Origin: an uncultured Bacteroidales bacterium
GTDB taxonomy: Bacteria > Bacteroidota > Bacteroidia > Bacteroidales > Paludibacteraceae
Direction of reading: 5' to 3'
DNA length: 64,000 nt
Assembly (NCBI GenBank): GCA_902798965.1
Contig: CADBYS010000022.1
Span: forward strand, 1-64,000
The notes under the pieces are model-generated. The model worked only from the letters and a program-made list of their open reading frames with translations. It was not told the origin of the DNA and made no database searches. Every line of letters starts with the position of its first letter. The first letter of the stretch is position 1. The translations under genes and the position numbers were made by a program. This document shows, piece after piece, positions 7,881 to 16,531 of this stretch.

Positions 7881-9751
7881 GTGTTGAAAATATAGTTAAG
7901 GAGTACAGCTCCAAGCCGATATTGGCGGGGATCACGTTTCTGGTGAACAGGCGGGATCGTATAGCCTTGGTGGGTAAGAACGGTGCGGGTAAGACCACCC
8001 TGCTGCGTCTGATTGCGGGCGAGGAGACTCCCACCAGCGGACATATAACGCGCGATGCGGAGATGACCATCGGTTACTTGCCGCAACAGATGATGCACAA
8101 CGAGGGCACAACGCTCCGCGAGGAGGTAGATACCGTTCGCGACAAGCAAGACCCGAAGAGCGTGGGACAGATGGAGCGTGTGCTGATGGGTTTGGGCTTT
8201 GAGCGCACGGATTTTGACCGCCCGTGCAACGAGTTCAGCGGCGGCTGGAGGATGCGTATAGAGCTGGCGAAGATTCTGCTCAGGCAGCCCGAGTTGCTGC
8301 TGCTCGACGAGCCGACGAACCACCTGGATATCGAATCCATACAATGGCTCGAGGAGTGGCTGCAATCCGCTCCGTGCGCAGCAATCATCGTCAGCCACGA
8401 CCGTGCGTTCATCGATAATGTGACCAACCGAACGATCGAGATTTCGCTGGGGAAGATCTACGACTACAACGTACCTTACTCGCAGTTCGTCACCCTCAGG
8501 CAGGAGCGCCACGAGCAACAGGTGCGCGCCTACGAGAACCAGCAGAAGATGATCAAGGACACCGAGGAGTTCATCGAGCGCTTCCGCTACAAAGCCACGA
8601 AGAGCGTGCAGGTGCAGAGCCGCATCAAGCAACTCAATAAACTCGAGCGGCTGGAGGTTGATCTGGAGGACAACTCAAGGCTACGGATGAAATTCCCGCC
8701 CGCACCGCGCAGCGGAGATTTTCCCGTTATCGCCGATGATGTCCGCAAGGCATTCCCTTCACCCCACGGCGCGATGCTTGCGGGGACCCCGACCGGCGAA
8801 CACGTGGTGTTCGATCATGTGACGTTCACCATCCGACGTGGTGAGAAAGTGGCGTTCGTGGGCAAGAACGGCGAAGGCAAGACCACACTCGTACGCTGCA
8901 TCATGAACGAGCTGACCGACTATTCGGGCACATTGAAGATCGGTCATAACGTCAAAATCGGGTATTTTGCACAGAATCAGGCTTCGCTGCTCGACGGCGA
9001 ACTGACCGTGTTCGACACCATCGATCGCGTGGCGGTAGGCGACATACGCACGCGCATAAAAGATATATTAGGAGCGTTCATGTTCGGCGGCGAGGCGATA
9101 GACAAACGCGTGAAAGTGTTGTCGGGAGGCGAACGCAGCCGTCTGGCGATGATTCGGTTGTTGCTGGAGCCGGTAAACCTGCTTATCCTCGACGAGCCTA
9201 CCAACCACCTGGACATGCGCAGCAAGGATGTATTGAAGGAAGCGCTGCAGGCCTTCGACGGTACGGTGATTCTCGTGAGCCACGACCGCGATTTCCTCGA
9301 TGGCATCGTGAGCAAAGTGTATGAGTTCGGCGGCGGCAAAGTACGCGAGCACCTGGGCGGCATATACGAGTGGCTGCACTATAAGAATAGTCAAAAGTCG
9401 AAAGTCGAAAGTCAAAAGACGATGAACGATGCCGACAAAGCGATAGATCTTGCGTTGGGGCAGAAAGTCGAAAGTCAAAAGTCGAAAGTCGAAAGCGGAA
9501 GTGGTGCAGCCGACTATGCGGCGCAGAAAGCCAAGGCGGCTGAGCTCAGGAAAGCGCAGAAAGCGGTCAGTCAGGCGGAAGAGGATATAAGCCGCCTGGA
9601 GCAACAGATACTCGATATCGAGCAGATACTGGCAGAGGTAGAAGGGCAGTCGCCCGAGAACTTCGAGAAGTACAACCGCCTGAAGCGCTCGCTGGAGCAG
9701 CGCATGTACGAGTGGGAGATCCTCAGCGAACAACTGGCGGAGGTGCAATAG
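7871..9751 (+). CDS. ABC-F family ATPase (Uup/EttA-like)
   Basis: A cytosolic protein with two ABC domains and no membrane part; ABC-F proteins act on ribosomes as translation factors or antibiotic-protection factors. There are two Walker A motifs (GKNGAGKTT, GKNGEGKTT), two signatures (FSGGWRMR, LSGGERSR) and two DEPTNHLD Walker B motifs, with an ABC-F linker between and a C-terminal Lys/Glu coiled coil (residues about 545-626, LEQQILDIEQILAEVE). The first start in frame is TTG at 7871, inside the end of uvrA, giving the expected N-terminus [12 protein letters not shown]. Two heptamer-derived inserts lie between the second ATPase and the coiled coil, around residues 507-516 and 532-542. The substrate cannot be predicted. 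Confidence 0.9.
   Translation: MALSVENIVKEYSSKPILAGITFLVNRRDRIALVGKNGAGKTTLLRLIAGEETPTSGHITRDAEMTIGYLPQQMMHNEGTTLREEVDTVRDKQDPKSVGQMERVLMGLGFERTDFDRPCNEFSGGWRMRIELAKILLRQPELLLLDEPTNHLDIESIQWLEEWLQSAPCAAIIVSHDRAFIDNVTNRTIEISLGKIYDYNVPYSQFVTLRQERHEQQVRAYENQQKMIKDTEEFIERFRYKATKSVQVQSRIKQLNKLERLEVDLEDNSRLRMKFPPAPRSGDFPVIADDVRKAFPSPHGAMLAGTPTGEHVVFDHVTFTIRRGEKVAFVGKNGEGKTTLVRCIMNELTDYSGTLKIGHNVKIGYFAQNQASLLDGELTVFDTIDRVAVGDIRTRIKDILGAFMFGGEAIDKRVKVLSGGERSRLAMIRLLLEPVNLLILDEPTNHLDMRSKDVLKEALQAFDGTVILVSHDRDFLDGIVSKVYEFGGGKVREHLGGIYEWLHYKNSQKSKVESQKTMNDADKAIDLALGQKVESQKSKVESGSGAADYAAQKAKAAELRKAQKAVSQAEEDISRLEQQILDIEQILAEVEGQSPENFEKYNRLKRSLEQRMYEWEILSEQLAEVQ
9390..9495 (+). repeat. Two in-gene heptamer arrays in the ABC-F gene
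   Basis: The first array (9390-9418) mixes GTCAAAA and GTCGAAA, four units. The second (9464-9495) has GTCGAAA, GTCAAAA, GTCGAAA, GTCGAAA. They flank an 18-codon stretch (MNDADKAIDLAL). All stay in frame. Confidence 0.9.
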
Positions 9752-9765
9752 ACCGGCTACGCCTT

Positions 9766-9843
9766 AAAGAAAAAAGACCGCTAACGCTAAAAGACTAATT
9801 AGGCTTTTGTCTTTGAGTCCCAAAGGGACGGTCTTTCGACTAA
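9766..9843. repeat. Palindromic spacer repeat (AAAGACCG...CTAATTAG...CGGTCTTT)
   Basis: AAAGACCG near 9774 pairs with CGGTCTTT near 9830. The centre is GACTAATTAGGCTTTTGTC. Copies occur at 16412-16516, about 25077-25113 and 29390-29476. It may fold as a transcription terminator, but no clean T-run follows. Confidence 0.65.
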
Positions 9844-9850
9844 AAAGAAT

Positions 9851-11035
9851 ATGGAAGAGATTATCAATTATATCAAGACGTGGCTGTTGTACGGCAATGC
9901 CGACGCGGCGCAGCAGATCGGCTACAGCGCCGACGAGCGTGAGTGGCCGAAGTACAAACTGGTTATCGTACCCAACGGACACTTGGGCAAGGATATCGTG
10001 TTGCCTGATCTGTCAGCCCCGCTTCTGGAAAGCTGGTCGCCGGACGATACGCCGGACAGCATGACGTATGTGATCCGCACCGACCTGATCTACAACGCGT
10101 TCTTCTTCATCTCTCGTGCCGAGGAGCTGATCAACGACAAGAGGGATGAGCATGGCCGGTTCCTGGCAGCCTACTCTATCCTTGGCAAGCGCAACCGGCT
10201 GATGATGCCCGTATTGGACGAGTATGCGCGTCTGCTGATCAAGGCTATGGGCTTGGAGCTGCCGCACGCGGGGTTTGCACATATCTACCTCACGCACGAC
10301 ATCGACACCATTGCCCACTACCGCCATCTTCGCGGCGCGTTGGGCGGCATATGGCGCGGCGAGTGGCGGCAGGTATTGGCATCGTGGCGCGACATACACA
10401 ACGACCCCGCCTACACCTTCCCCTGGCTGATTGAGCAGGACAGGAAAGTGCCGCTGGCCGAGAGCATCTTCTTCGTCAAGCACTCGTACGGCAAGGGTTA
10501 CGACTACCCGCAGTACAACCACCACAGCCCCGATGCCCACCGACTCAGAAAGTTCCTGGAGTGGAACCGCGTGACGATAGGTTGGCACAGTTCGTACTAC
10601 GGACCGAGCAGCATCGAGCGCCGCACCTCGCGCACCAACGAGCTGGCTATTCACCGCTCGCATTACCTGAACTGCCCGATATCCACGATGCGACAATTGA
10701 TAAGCCTGGGCGTGACCGACGACTTCACGATGGGTTTTGCCGATCGTGCCGGCTTCCGCTTGCAGACCACACGCTCGGTGCTGTGGATTGATCCCGAGAA
10801 GATGCAACTGACCGAACTGGTGCTGCATCCGCTCATCGCGATGGATGTGACGCTCAGCAACAAGAACTACATGGATCTGACCGAGGATGAGGCATCTTAT
10901 CTGTGTCAGCAACTGATAGATAAGGTACGCATGCACAACGGCGATCTGTGTCTGCTGTGGCACAACAGCAATCTGGGCACGGACACCTACCATCGTGCTC
11001 TGTACCCGCAAGTGTTGGATATGATTACCCGATGA
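9851..11035 (+). CDS. Polysaccharide deacetylase-like protein, 394 aa
   Basis: Resembles the Bacteroidota proteins in which an N-terminal domain precedes a polysaccharide-deacetylase-like (NodB-type, CE4) TIM-like fold. Visible landmarks are YLTHDIDTIAHYRHL (residues about 148-162, a metal-binding THDID), KHSYGKGYDYP, VTIGWHSSYYG (His in the usual active-site position) and LCLLWHNSNLG near the C-terminus. There is no signal peptide, so it probably acts in the cytoplasm, unlike secreted CE4 enzymes. It opens a five-gene set with overlapping ends and shares an ATGA overlap with the glycosyltransferase. Its likely job is N-deacetylation of a lipid-linked or nucleotide-linked sugar; the substrate is unknown. 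Confidence 0.75.
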   Translation: MEEIINYIKTWLLYGNADAAQQIGYSADEREWPKYKLVIVPNGHLGKDIVLPDLSAPLLESWSPDDTPDSMTYVIRTDLIYNAFFFISRAEELINDKRDEHGRFLAAYSILGKRNRLMMPVLDEYARLLIKAMGLELPHAGFAHIYLTHDIDTIAHYRHLRGALGGIWRGEWRQVLASWRDIHNDPAYTFPWLIEQDRKVPLAESIFFVKHSYGKGYDYPQYNHHSPDAHRLRKFLEWNRVTIGWHSSYYGPSSIERRTSRTNELAIHRSHYLNCPISTMRQLISLGVTDDFTMGFADRAGFRLQTTRSVLWIDPEKMQLTELVLHPLIAMDVTLSNKNYMDLTEDEASYLCQQLIDKVRMHNGDLCLLWHNSNLGTDTYHRALYPQVLDMITR

Positions 11036-12234
11036 ACCGCCGTCTGCTCATACTATGCGATCCGTTCACCTCGCCGGCTTACACGCCGCGCGTGCGTTGC
11101 CTGTGTGAGCAACTGAATGCGCAGGGGTGGCATATCGACCTATATACCGAGCAAGGCGAACCGCTGCCGTTTGAGCACACCTATCCCATCCACGAGATAC
11201 GCGTCTATCGCACGGGCTCGTTTGCAGAGTGGGCTGTGAAGAGCGTGCTGTCGCTGCTGTTTGATTGGCGCAACCGTTACTTCTCGCGCAAAGTCAGACA
11301 AGCCGTGAGCGGCCAAGAGTACAATCTGGTCGTTTGCTGCACGTTCTCGACCTTCCCGCTGCAGGCAGCCTTGGATGTTGCGCGCGAGAAAAACCTGCCG
11401 CTGCATGTTGACCTGCGCGATATTGATGAGCAAGCACCCAACGCACAGTACCAGAGCCACAGGCAGTGGTGGCTTCGGCCGTTCAGGCAGTGGTACAGAA
11501 ACACGAATATCCGCCGGCGCAATGCGGTGATTCGGCAAGCCGACTCGCTGAGTTGTGTATCGCCTTGGCACAAGGCGTTCCTGCAAGCCTACAACAAGCA
11601 GGTCAGCGTCATCTACAACGGCTACGACAGCGAGCTATTCCGCCCGCGAGATGTACGCAGCGAACAGTTCAGCATCGCCTATGTAGGCAGGGTATATGAG
11701 CAACCGATGCAGGATGCCACGCTGCTCATGCAAGCCTTGCAGGACATCAACATACCCGTACAGGTCAACTGGTACACGAACGATGCGGGACAACAACGCA
11801 TCCGGCAGCTGGCCGGGCAATACGGCGTGGAGCAGCAGATGCATTACCACGGCTACGTCCCTACCCGACAGGTACCTACCCTGCTCCACGAAGCCTCGAT
11901 CGTACTGGTGCTGAGCAACACGGCAACCGTGAGCGGCGCACACGGCATAATGACCACGAAGTTCTATGAGGCACTGGGCGTAGAGAAACCCGTGCTGTGC
12001 GTGCGCAGCGATGAGGAGTGTCTGGCTAAGGTGATAAGCGAGACGAACGCAGGCATAGCGGCCACAACCAAAGAGCAAGTCAAGACGTTCATCATGGAAA
12101 AGTACCATGAGTGGCAGACGAACGGCTACACAAGGCAACCGATCAATCAAGAAGAGAAACAACACTTTACCAGGCAATATCAGGCACAGCAATTTGAGCA
12201 ACTGTTCCTGCAATACATGCATGAAGACCGATAA
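11032..12234 (+). CDS. GT4-like glycosyltransferase, 400 aa
   Basis: A cytoplasmic retaining glycosyltransferase with GT-B fold. The N-terminal half begins MNRRLLILCDPFTSPAYTPRVRCLCEQLNAQGW, and the C-terminal half has IAYVGRVYEQPMQD, MHYHGYVPTRQVPTLLHEASIVLVLS and GIMTTKFYEALGVEKPVLCV, the usual nucleotide-sugar site with the E-x7-E-like region. The start at 11032 is chosen because it overlaps the upstream stop as ATGA; a longer open frame exists upstream but its sequence is not protein-like. The gene runs 14 nt into the HAD gene. It probably transfers a sugar onto a membrane lipid or surface glycan made by this operon. Confidence 0.85.
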   Translation: MNRRLLILCDPFTSPAYTPRVRCLCEQLNAQGWHIDLYTEQGEPLPFEHTYPIHEIRVYRTGSFAEWAVKSVLSLLFDWRNRYFSRKVRQAVSGQEYNLVVCCTFSTFPLQAALDVAREKNLPLHVDLRDIDEQAPNAQYQSHRQWWLRPFRQWYRNTNIRRRNAVIRQADSLSCVSPWHKAFLQAYNKQVSVIYNGYDSELFRPRDVRSEQFSIAYVGRVYEQPMQDATLLMQALQDINIPVQVNWYTNDAGQQRIRQLAGQYGVEQQMHYHGYVPTRQVPTLLHEASIVLVLSNTATVSGAHGIMTTKFYEALGVEKPVLCVRSDEECLAKVISETNAGIAATTKEQVKTFIMEKYHEWQTNGYTRQPINQEEKQHFTRQYQAQQFEQLFLQYMHEDR

Positions 12235-12760
12235 GCCCATATTAGTGGATATATGTTGGACGCTGTTCAGTTCGAACACGACATATGACTTCCTGCGCAT
12301 TCGCGGGAACAGGCTGAACTCGCTACTATACAAGCTGTTCGGCTACGATTATGTTCGTGCACGCGCTATCAGAAAGCACCGCCACTACACCCACGAACAA
12401 CTCCTTGCACGGGCGGAACGATTCTACACCGACTATCTGGAGCCGCGAAAGATTGAACCTGTATGGCAACTGATCGAAGGCAGGGAGATCATCCTCGTTT
12501 CGCAGACGATGCCCTTGATTGCCGAAGTGGTGGCCAAGCACACCGGTGCCAAGGCTTTTCACTGCTTGCATGACAAACGAGAGGTGCTGGCACTGTACTC
12601 CGACTTCGACATCATCACCGACAACCTGACGGATATCGAACTCATCCGGCAGGCCGACAAGGCAACAATAGTAACATACAACAACCTTTCGCGCTGGGAG
12701 AAGATCCTGCCCAAGGACAAAGATATAACATTCATCCACACCAACAGACACAGATACTAA
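12221..12760 (+). CDS. HAD-superfamily hydrolase-like protein, 180 aa
   Basis: The N-terminal PILVDICWTLFSSNTT matches HAD motif I (D-x-D-x-T) except that the second Asp is Cys, so the general acid of HAD phosphatases is missing. Motif II is likely the Thr/Ser of IILVSQTMP, and motif III/IV the IITDNLTDIELIRQADKATIVT segment with DNLTD. The start at 12221 (MKTDKP) overlaps the glycosyltransferase gene by 14 nt. It is followed, by a TAATG overlap, by a UbiA-like gene; HAD and UbiA proteins are also paired or fused in polyprenyl-phosphoribose synthesis. With the altered motif it may be a modified phosphatase or have another role. Confidence 0.7.
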   Translation: MKTDKPILVDICWTLFSSNTTYDFLRIRGNRLNSLLYKLFGYDYVRARAIRKHRHYTHEQLLARAERFYTDYLEPRKIEPVWQLIEGREIILVSQTMPLIAEVVAKHTGAKAFHCLHDKREVLALYSDFDIITDNLTDIELIRQADKATIVTYNNLSRWEKILPKDKDITFIHTNRHRY

Positions 12761-13635
12761 TGCCACAAGCCGAAGACATAAGGAACAAGCGCACGCGCGC
12801 ACGCATATCGAACGCCTTGTTTTACTTGCCGTTCGGGTACTACTATATCGTGCGCCTGGGTACAACAGGCAAACTGCTGTCGTGGATGCTTATCTACCTG
12901 ATGCCTACCCTGTGGTATGCGATGCTGACGTATCAGGGCAATCCGTGGGTGTTTGCCGTAAATTATGCACTGGTGCTCATTGCAGCATTCTCGCTGTACG
13001 AGTTGGGGTACATCTTCAACGACACCACAGCCATCCTGCGCGAGGAGCAACCCGCTATACGCCTGTACGACTACAACTTCCGCCACTTCGAGCAGTACAA
13101 GACGGCCATCGTCGCCGCGCGCGTAGGTTACGCCCTGGCGGCAATGGTACTATTAGGTGCAGTATGCCGGCATTACGGCGTATGTGATGCCAAGCATATA
13201 GGAATGACCTGCGGTTGCATTGCGCTTATTCTGCCGCTTTTTGCCCTGTACAACCGCTGGCGCAGCACAAGCAATGTTTGGCTGTATCCGCTGCTGGTCT
13301 GCTCGAGGTATATGCCGTTTCTGTTACTATACCATTTCGACGCGTTGGCTATCACCTTGCTGTTGCTTAGTTTTCCGCTGGTGAACTGGCTGGAGCGCTT
13401 CTCTATGCCCAGGTATCGTTTCCCGCTCATGCGGCGCATCATCCCTACCGAGCAGAGCAAGACGCTGTTCCGCGTGTCATACTACGTGGTTGTGGTGTGC
13501 GTGCTGCTGCTAGCACAGCAGTGGCTGCAGTTCAGCTACGCCTATATGGTTCCCCTGTTCATCCTCGGGCTGTATCGATTGCTGGTGTCTATACTGATTA
13601 CCTTTTATCACCCCAAGAACTATCTGAATGGCTAA
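12760..13635 (+). CDS. UbiA-like prenyltransferase family membrane protein, 291 aa
   Basis: A polytopic membrane protein of about eight helices. LYELGYIFNDTTAILREEQP (residues about 82-101) resembles the UbiA motif NDxxDxxxD, but only the first N-D pair is kept; the later Asp positions are Ala and Glu. The second Asp-rich motif may be YHFDALAITLLLL. UbiA enzymes transfer a polyprenyl group from its pyrophosphate to an acceptor at the inner membrane. The neighbours (HAD, GT4, EptA-like) suggest a lipid-linked sugar acceptor. Given the weak motif it may be a divergent or non-canonical member. The gene overlaps the HAD stop by 1 nt and the next gene by 8 nt. Confidence 0.6.
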   Translation: MPQAEDIRNKRTRARISNALFYLPFGYYYIVRLGTTGKLLSWMLIYLMPTLWYAMLTYQGNPWVFAVNYALVLIAAFSLYELGYIFNDTTAILREEQPAIRLYDYNFRHFEQYKTAIVAARVGYALAAMVLLGAVCRHYGVCDAKHIGMTCGCIALILPLFALYNRWRSTSNVWLYPLLVCSRYMPFLLLYHFDALAITLLLLSFPLVNWLERFSMPRYRFPLMRRIIPTEQSKTLFRVSYYVVVVCVLLLAQQWLQFSYAYMVPLFILGLYRLLVSILITFYHPKNYLNG

Positions 13636-15109
13636 GAGTCTGCGCACATATGGTTGGTACTTGCTTGCCGTGACCTGTTGGACAACGGTGTGCTTCATCG
13701 TTCCCGACTATCTGGATCAGACGGTCAGCACGTGGCGCAGCATCCTGACCTTGGCAGCCTACGCGGCAGTGTTAGGCGTCGTGCCGTTCTTGCTGTTCAC
13801 GGTGCTGTGTGCCAACAAGTACGTTGCCGCCGTGTGTCTGCCTGTATATGCCATACTCGGCAGCGGCGTAGCGTACTACGCATACAATTACCATGTGCTG
13901 CTCACCGCGCGCATCGTGGATGTAACGCTGCACACCAACGCGGCGGAAGCTTCCGGAGTGATCGCCTGGCCGCTGATTGTTTTTGTAGTGATCAACCTGC
14001 TGATTGCCGTGCTGTTCGTCGTCTGGCGCTGGAAGATGCCACCTACCCGACTGCCGTATCTGATTGCACTGATCGGACTGATCGGTCTGCCCATATACGT
14101 ACATGTGCTGCACGGCAAACTCATTCATCATTATCCGCTCAACATCTACGCTTCGCTCAGCGAGTACCATTATCTCAAGCAGCAGCGCCGGCAGCCCTAC
14201 GAGCAGATTCCTGCCGTGCTGACCGACAGTGTGCCGACCGACTCGCTACAGGTAGTAGTAGTGATAGGCGAAGCCACGCGTGCCGACCATATGAGCCTCT
14301 ACGGTTATGCGCGCGCTACCAACCCGCGCATGCAGGCACGCTCAGGTGTGATTGCTCTGCCGTATGTATATTCGCCTTACACCTATACGCTGGGCAGCGT
14401 ACCGTACATGATCACGCCGGCCGACAGCCTGCATGCCAAGTGGGCGAACAACAAGGAGTCGTTCATCGCCTACTATGCCGATCAGGGTTTCCGCACCGCG
14501 TGGCTGAGCAATAGCGACATGGGCGAGACCTACGTGCACTACATGTACAGCGCTGACACACTGCTCTTTGCCCCTATGACGAAATATGAGAAGAGTGTGG
14601 ATGCCAAGCTGCTGCCGCTGCTGCGCGAAGCCTTGTGCCGCACAGACGCCACGACAGGCAAAGGACTATACGTGCTACATACCATCGGTTCGCATTGGTA
14701 CTACGATACCTATCTGCCCGATGACTTTGCGCCGTTCACCCCTACGCTGTCCAACCGCATCATCACGCAGAACACCACCGAGCAGATCATCAACTCGTAC
14801 GACAATACGGTGGCGTATGCCGATCTGTTCCTGGATTCGGTGATCAGTATGCTGCAAGACCGTCCGGCGATCCTGTTCTATCAGTCCGACCACGGGGAGT
14901 CGTTGGGCGAGAACGGACAATGGCTGCACGCCTCCGATGCCGATGAGCTGCACTACCCCGCAGCGCTGATCTGGTACAGCGAACGCTTTGGCGAGATCTA
15001 CCCTGCTACGGTAAGCCGACTGCAGGCGATGGCACAACAGCCGCTGACTACCGCCTATCTGTTTCCGGCAGTACTGTCCGTAATAGGACTACAAACAACT
15101 GAACAATAA
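13628..15109 (+). CDS. EptA/MCR-like phosphoethanolamine transferase, 493 aa
   Basis: An inner-membrane enzyme with a periplasmic alkaline-phosphatase-fold domain that moves phosphoethanolamine (or a similar group) from a phospholipid to a lipid or glycan. About five N-terminal helices (residues 10-175) precede the domain. Visible landmarks are VVIGEATRADHMSLYGYARATNP (metal ligand E215), TYTLGSVP with nucleophile candidate T254, VLHTIGSHWYY, and FYQSDHGESLGENGQWLHA (Asp-His metal ligands). The Cys pair that brackets the nucleophile in EptA/MCR is absent here (Tyr instead). It is the last gene of the five-gene set, so it probably decorates the product of that set, or lipid A. Substrate not proven. 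Confidence 0.85.
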   Translation: MAKSLRTYGWYLLAVTCWTTVCFIVPDYLDQTVSTWRSILTLAAYAAVLGVVPFLLFTVLCANKYVAAVCLPVYAILGSGVAYYAYNYHVLLTARIVDVTLHTNAAEASGVIAWPLIVFVVINLLIAVLFVVWRWKMPPTRLPYLIALIGLIGLPIYVHVLHGKLIHHYPLNIYASLSEYHYLKQQRRQPYEQIPAVLTDSVPTDSLQVVVVIGEATRADHMSLYGYARATNPRMQARSGVIALPYVYSPYTYTLGSVPYMITPADSLHAKWANNKESFIAYYADQGFRTAWLSNSDMGETYVHYMYSADTLLFAPMTKYEKSVDAKLLPLLREALCRTDATTGKGLYVLHTIGSHWYYDTYLPDDFAPFTPTLSNRIITQNTTEQIINSYDNTVAYADLFLDSVISMLQDRPAILFYQSDHGESLGENGQWLHASDADELHYPAALIWYSERFGEIYPATVSRLQAMAQQPLTTAYLFPAVLSVIGLQTTEQ

Positions 15110-15117
15110 TCACCATC

Positions 15118-16422
15118 ATGAAAACAACAGATATACTCGAACTGTTACACCAAGAGGTTATTCCCGCGATCGGCTGCACAGAGCCGATGTGCGTGGCGCT
15201 GTGTGTGGCGCGCGCCAAGGAGCAATTGGGCTGCGAACCCGATGCCATCACCGTGGAGGTGAGCAAGAACATCTACAAGAACGCCATGGGCGTAGGTATT
15301 CCCTGCACCGGCATGAACGGTCTGCCTATAGCCATTGCCTTGGGTGCAACCATCGGCAAGAGTGAGTATGAACTGGAAGTGCTGCGCGACACGACACCCG
15401 AAGCAGTCAGCTATGCCAAGGCATACTTGCAGCGCGTGCAACCGGAGATCACCATTGCTCATGATGCACCCGACATGCTATACGTACATGTTGCTGTTAG
15501 CAAGGACGAGCGAACAGCCGAAGCCACGATCCAGGGCAGTCACACGAACTTTGTTGGAGTCGAAAGTCGAAAGTCGAAAGTCGAAAGCTGGGACGATGGC
15601 TTCATAGATAATCAGCAACACGCAGTCACGTCGCTGCGCGAGGTATATGATTTTGCGATGAATGTGAAGCTCGATGATGTGCAGTTCCTAATGGAAGGCG
15701 CGAAGATGAATATGGCTGCCGCAGAGAAATCTTTCATGGGTGATTACGGTCATGGCCTGGGACGCTTACTGCACACCGTGAGCAACCAACACCTCACAAA
15801 CAGCCCGCACACGCAGATGTCGAATATCTTCGGCGACACATTGTTCACCAAGATACTCTGTTACACCTGCGGCGCATGCGATGCCAGAATGAGCGGAGCA
15901 ATGGTTCCGGTGATGAGTAACTCGGGCAGCGGCAACCAGGGAATAAGCTGCTCTATACCCGTGTATCTGTACGCTCTGGAGCACAACATGAACGAGGAGC
16001 AGACGCTGCGCGCACTGACGCTAAGTAACCTCACGGTGATCTATATCAAGCAGTCGCTCGGCAGGTTGTCGGCACTGTGCGGATGCGTAGTAGCAGCCAC
16101 GGGCAGTGCAGCGGGACTAACCTATCTGATGGGCGGACAATACGACGAGGTGACCTTCGCCATCAAGAACATGATTGCCAACATATCGGGTATGATCTGC
16201 GACGGCGCCAAGCCAGCCTGTGCGCTGAAGGTGACCAGCGGCGTAGCAACCGCCGTGCTCTCCGCCTCGATGGCAATGCATCACTCGTTTGCCGAATCGA
16301 CGGAAGGCATTGTGGAGGACGATATCGACCGCACGATACACAACCTGACACGCATCGGCCATGACGGTATGTGCCAGACAGATGACCTGATTATTGACAT
16401 AATGACTCATAAAGACCGCTAA
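15118..16422 (+). CDS. UPF0597 / L-cysteine desulfidase-like (CyuA/YhaM) protein
   Basis: Member of the serine dehydratase alpha-chain superfamily; relatives degrade L-cysteine to pyruvate, sulfide and ammonia using an iron-sulfur cluster. Landmarks are VIPAIGCTEPMCVALCVARAKE (residues 14-35), VSKNIYKNAMGVGIPCTGMNGL, MSNSGSGNQGI, LSALCGCVVAATGSAAGLTYLMGG, MICDGAKPACALKV. The conserved Cys residues that could hold a cluster are present. Residues 148-157 (VESRKSKVES) come from a four-unit GTCGAAA array between the two halves, in frame. Total length 434 aa, close to the family. The start ATG at 15118 follows the EptA-like gene by 8 nt, so it may be cotranscribed, though the functions look unrelated. 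Confidence 0.85.
   Translation: MKTTDILELLHQEVIPAIGCTEPMCVALCVARAKEQLGCEPDAITVEVSKNIYKNAMGVGIPCTGMNGLPIAIALGATIGKSEYELEVLRDTTPEAVSYAKAYLQRVQPEITIAHDAPDMLYVHVAVSKDERTAEATIQGSHTNFVGVESRKSKVESWDDGFIDNQQHAVTSLREVYDFAMNVKLDDVQFLMEGAKMNMAAAEKSFMGDYGHGLGRLLHTVSNQHLTNSPHTQMSNIFGDTLFTKILCYTCGACDARMSGAMVPVMSNSGSGNQGISCSIPVYLYALEHNMNEEQTLRALTLSNLTVIYIKQSLGRLSALCGCVVAATGSAAGLTYLMGGQYDEVTFAIKNMIANISGMICDGAKPACALKVTSGVATAVLSASMAMHHSFAESTEGIVEDDIDRTIHNLTRIGHDGMCQTDDLIIDIMTHKDR
15559..15587 (+). repeat. In-gene heptamer array, 4 x GTCGAAA
   Basis: Four perfect units plus G, encoding V-E-S-R-K-S-K-V-E-S; same length and same reading frame as the array in rimO. Confidence 0.9.
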
Positions 16423-16516
16423 CGCTCAAAGAGTAAAGACCGCTGCGCTCAAAGAGCAAAGACTAATTAGGCTTTTGTCTTTTGTCTTTGAGTGAGCGAA
16501 GCGAACGGTCTTTCGA
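16412..16516. repeat. Palindromic spacer repeat between the UPF0597 gene and prfB
   Basis: AAAGACCG occurs twice on the left (16412, 16436) and CGGTCTTT once on the right (16506-16513). CGCTCAAAGAGCAAAGAC pairs with GTCTTTTGTCTTTGAGTGAGCG around a central CTAATTAG. The left edge overlaps the end of the UPF0597 coding sequence (its last residues are KDR). Confidence 0.65.
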
Positions 16517-16531
16517 CTAAAATATTTTATT

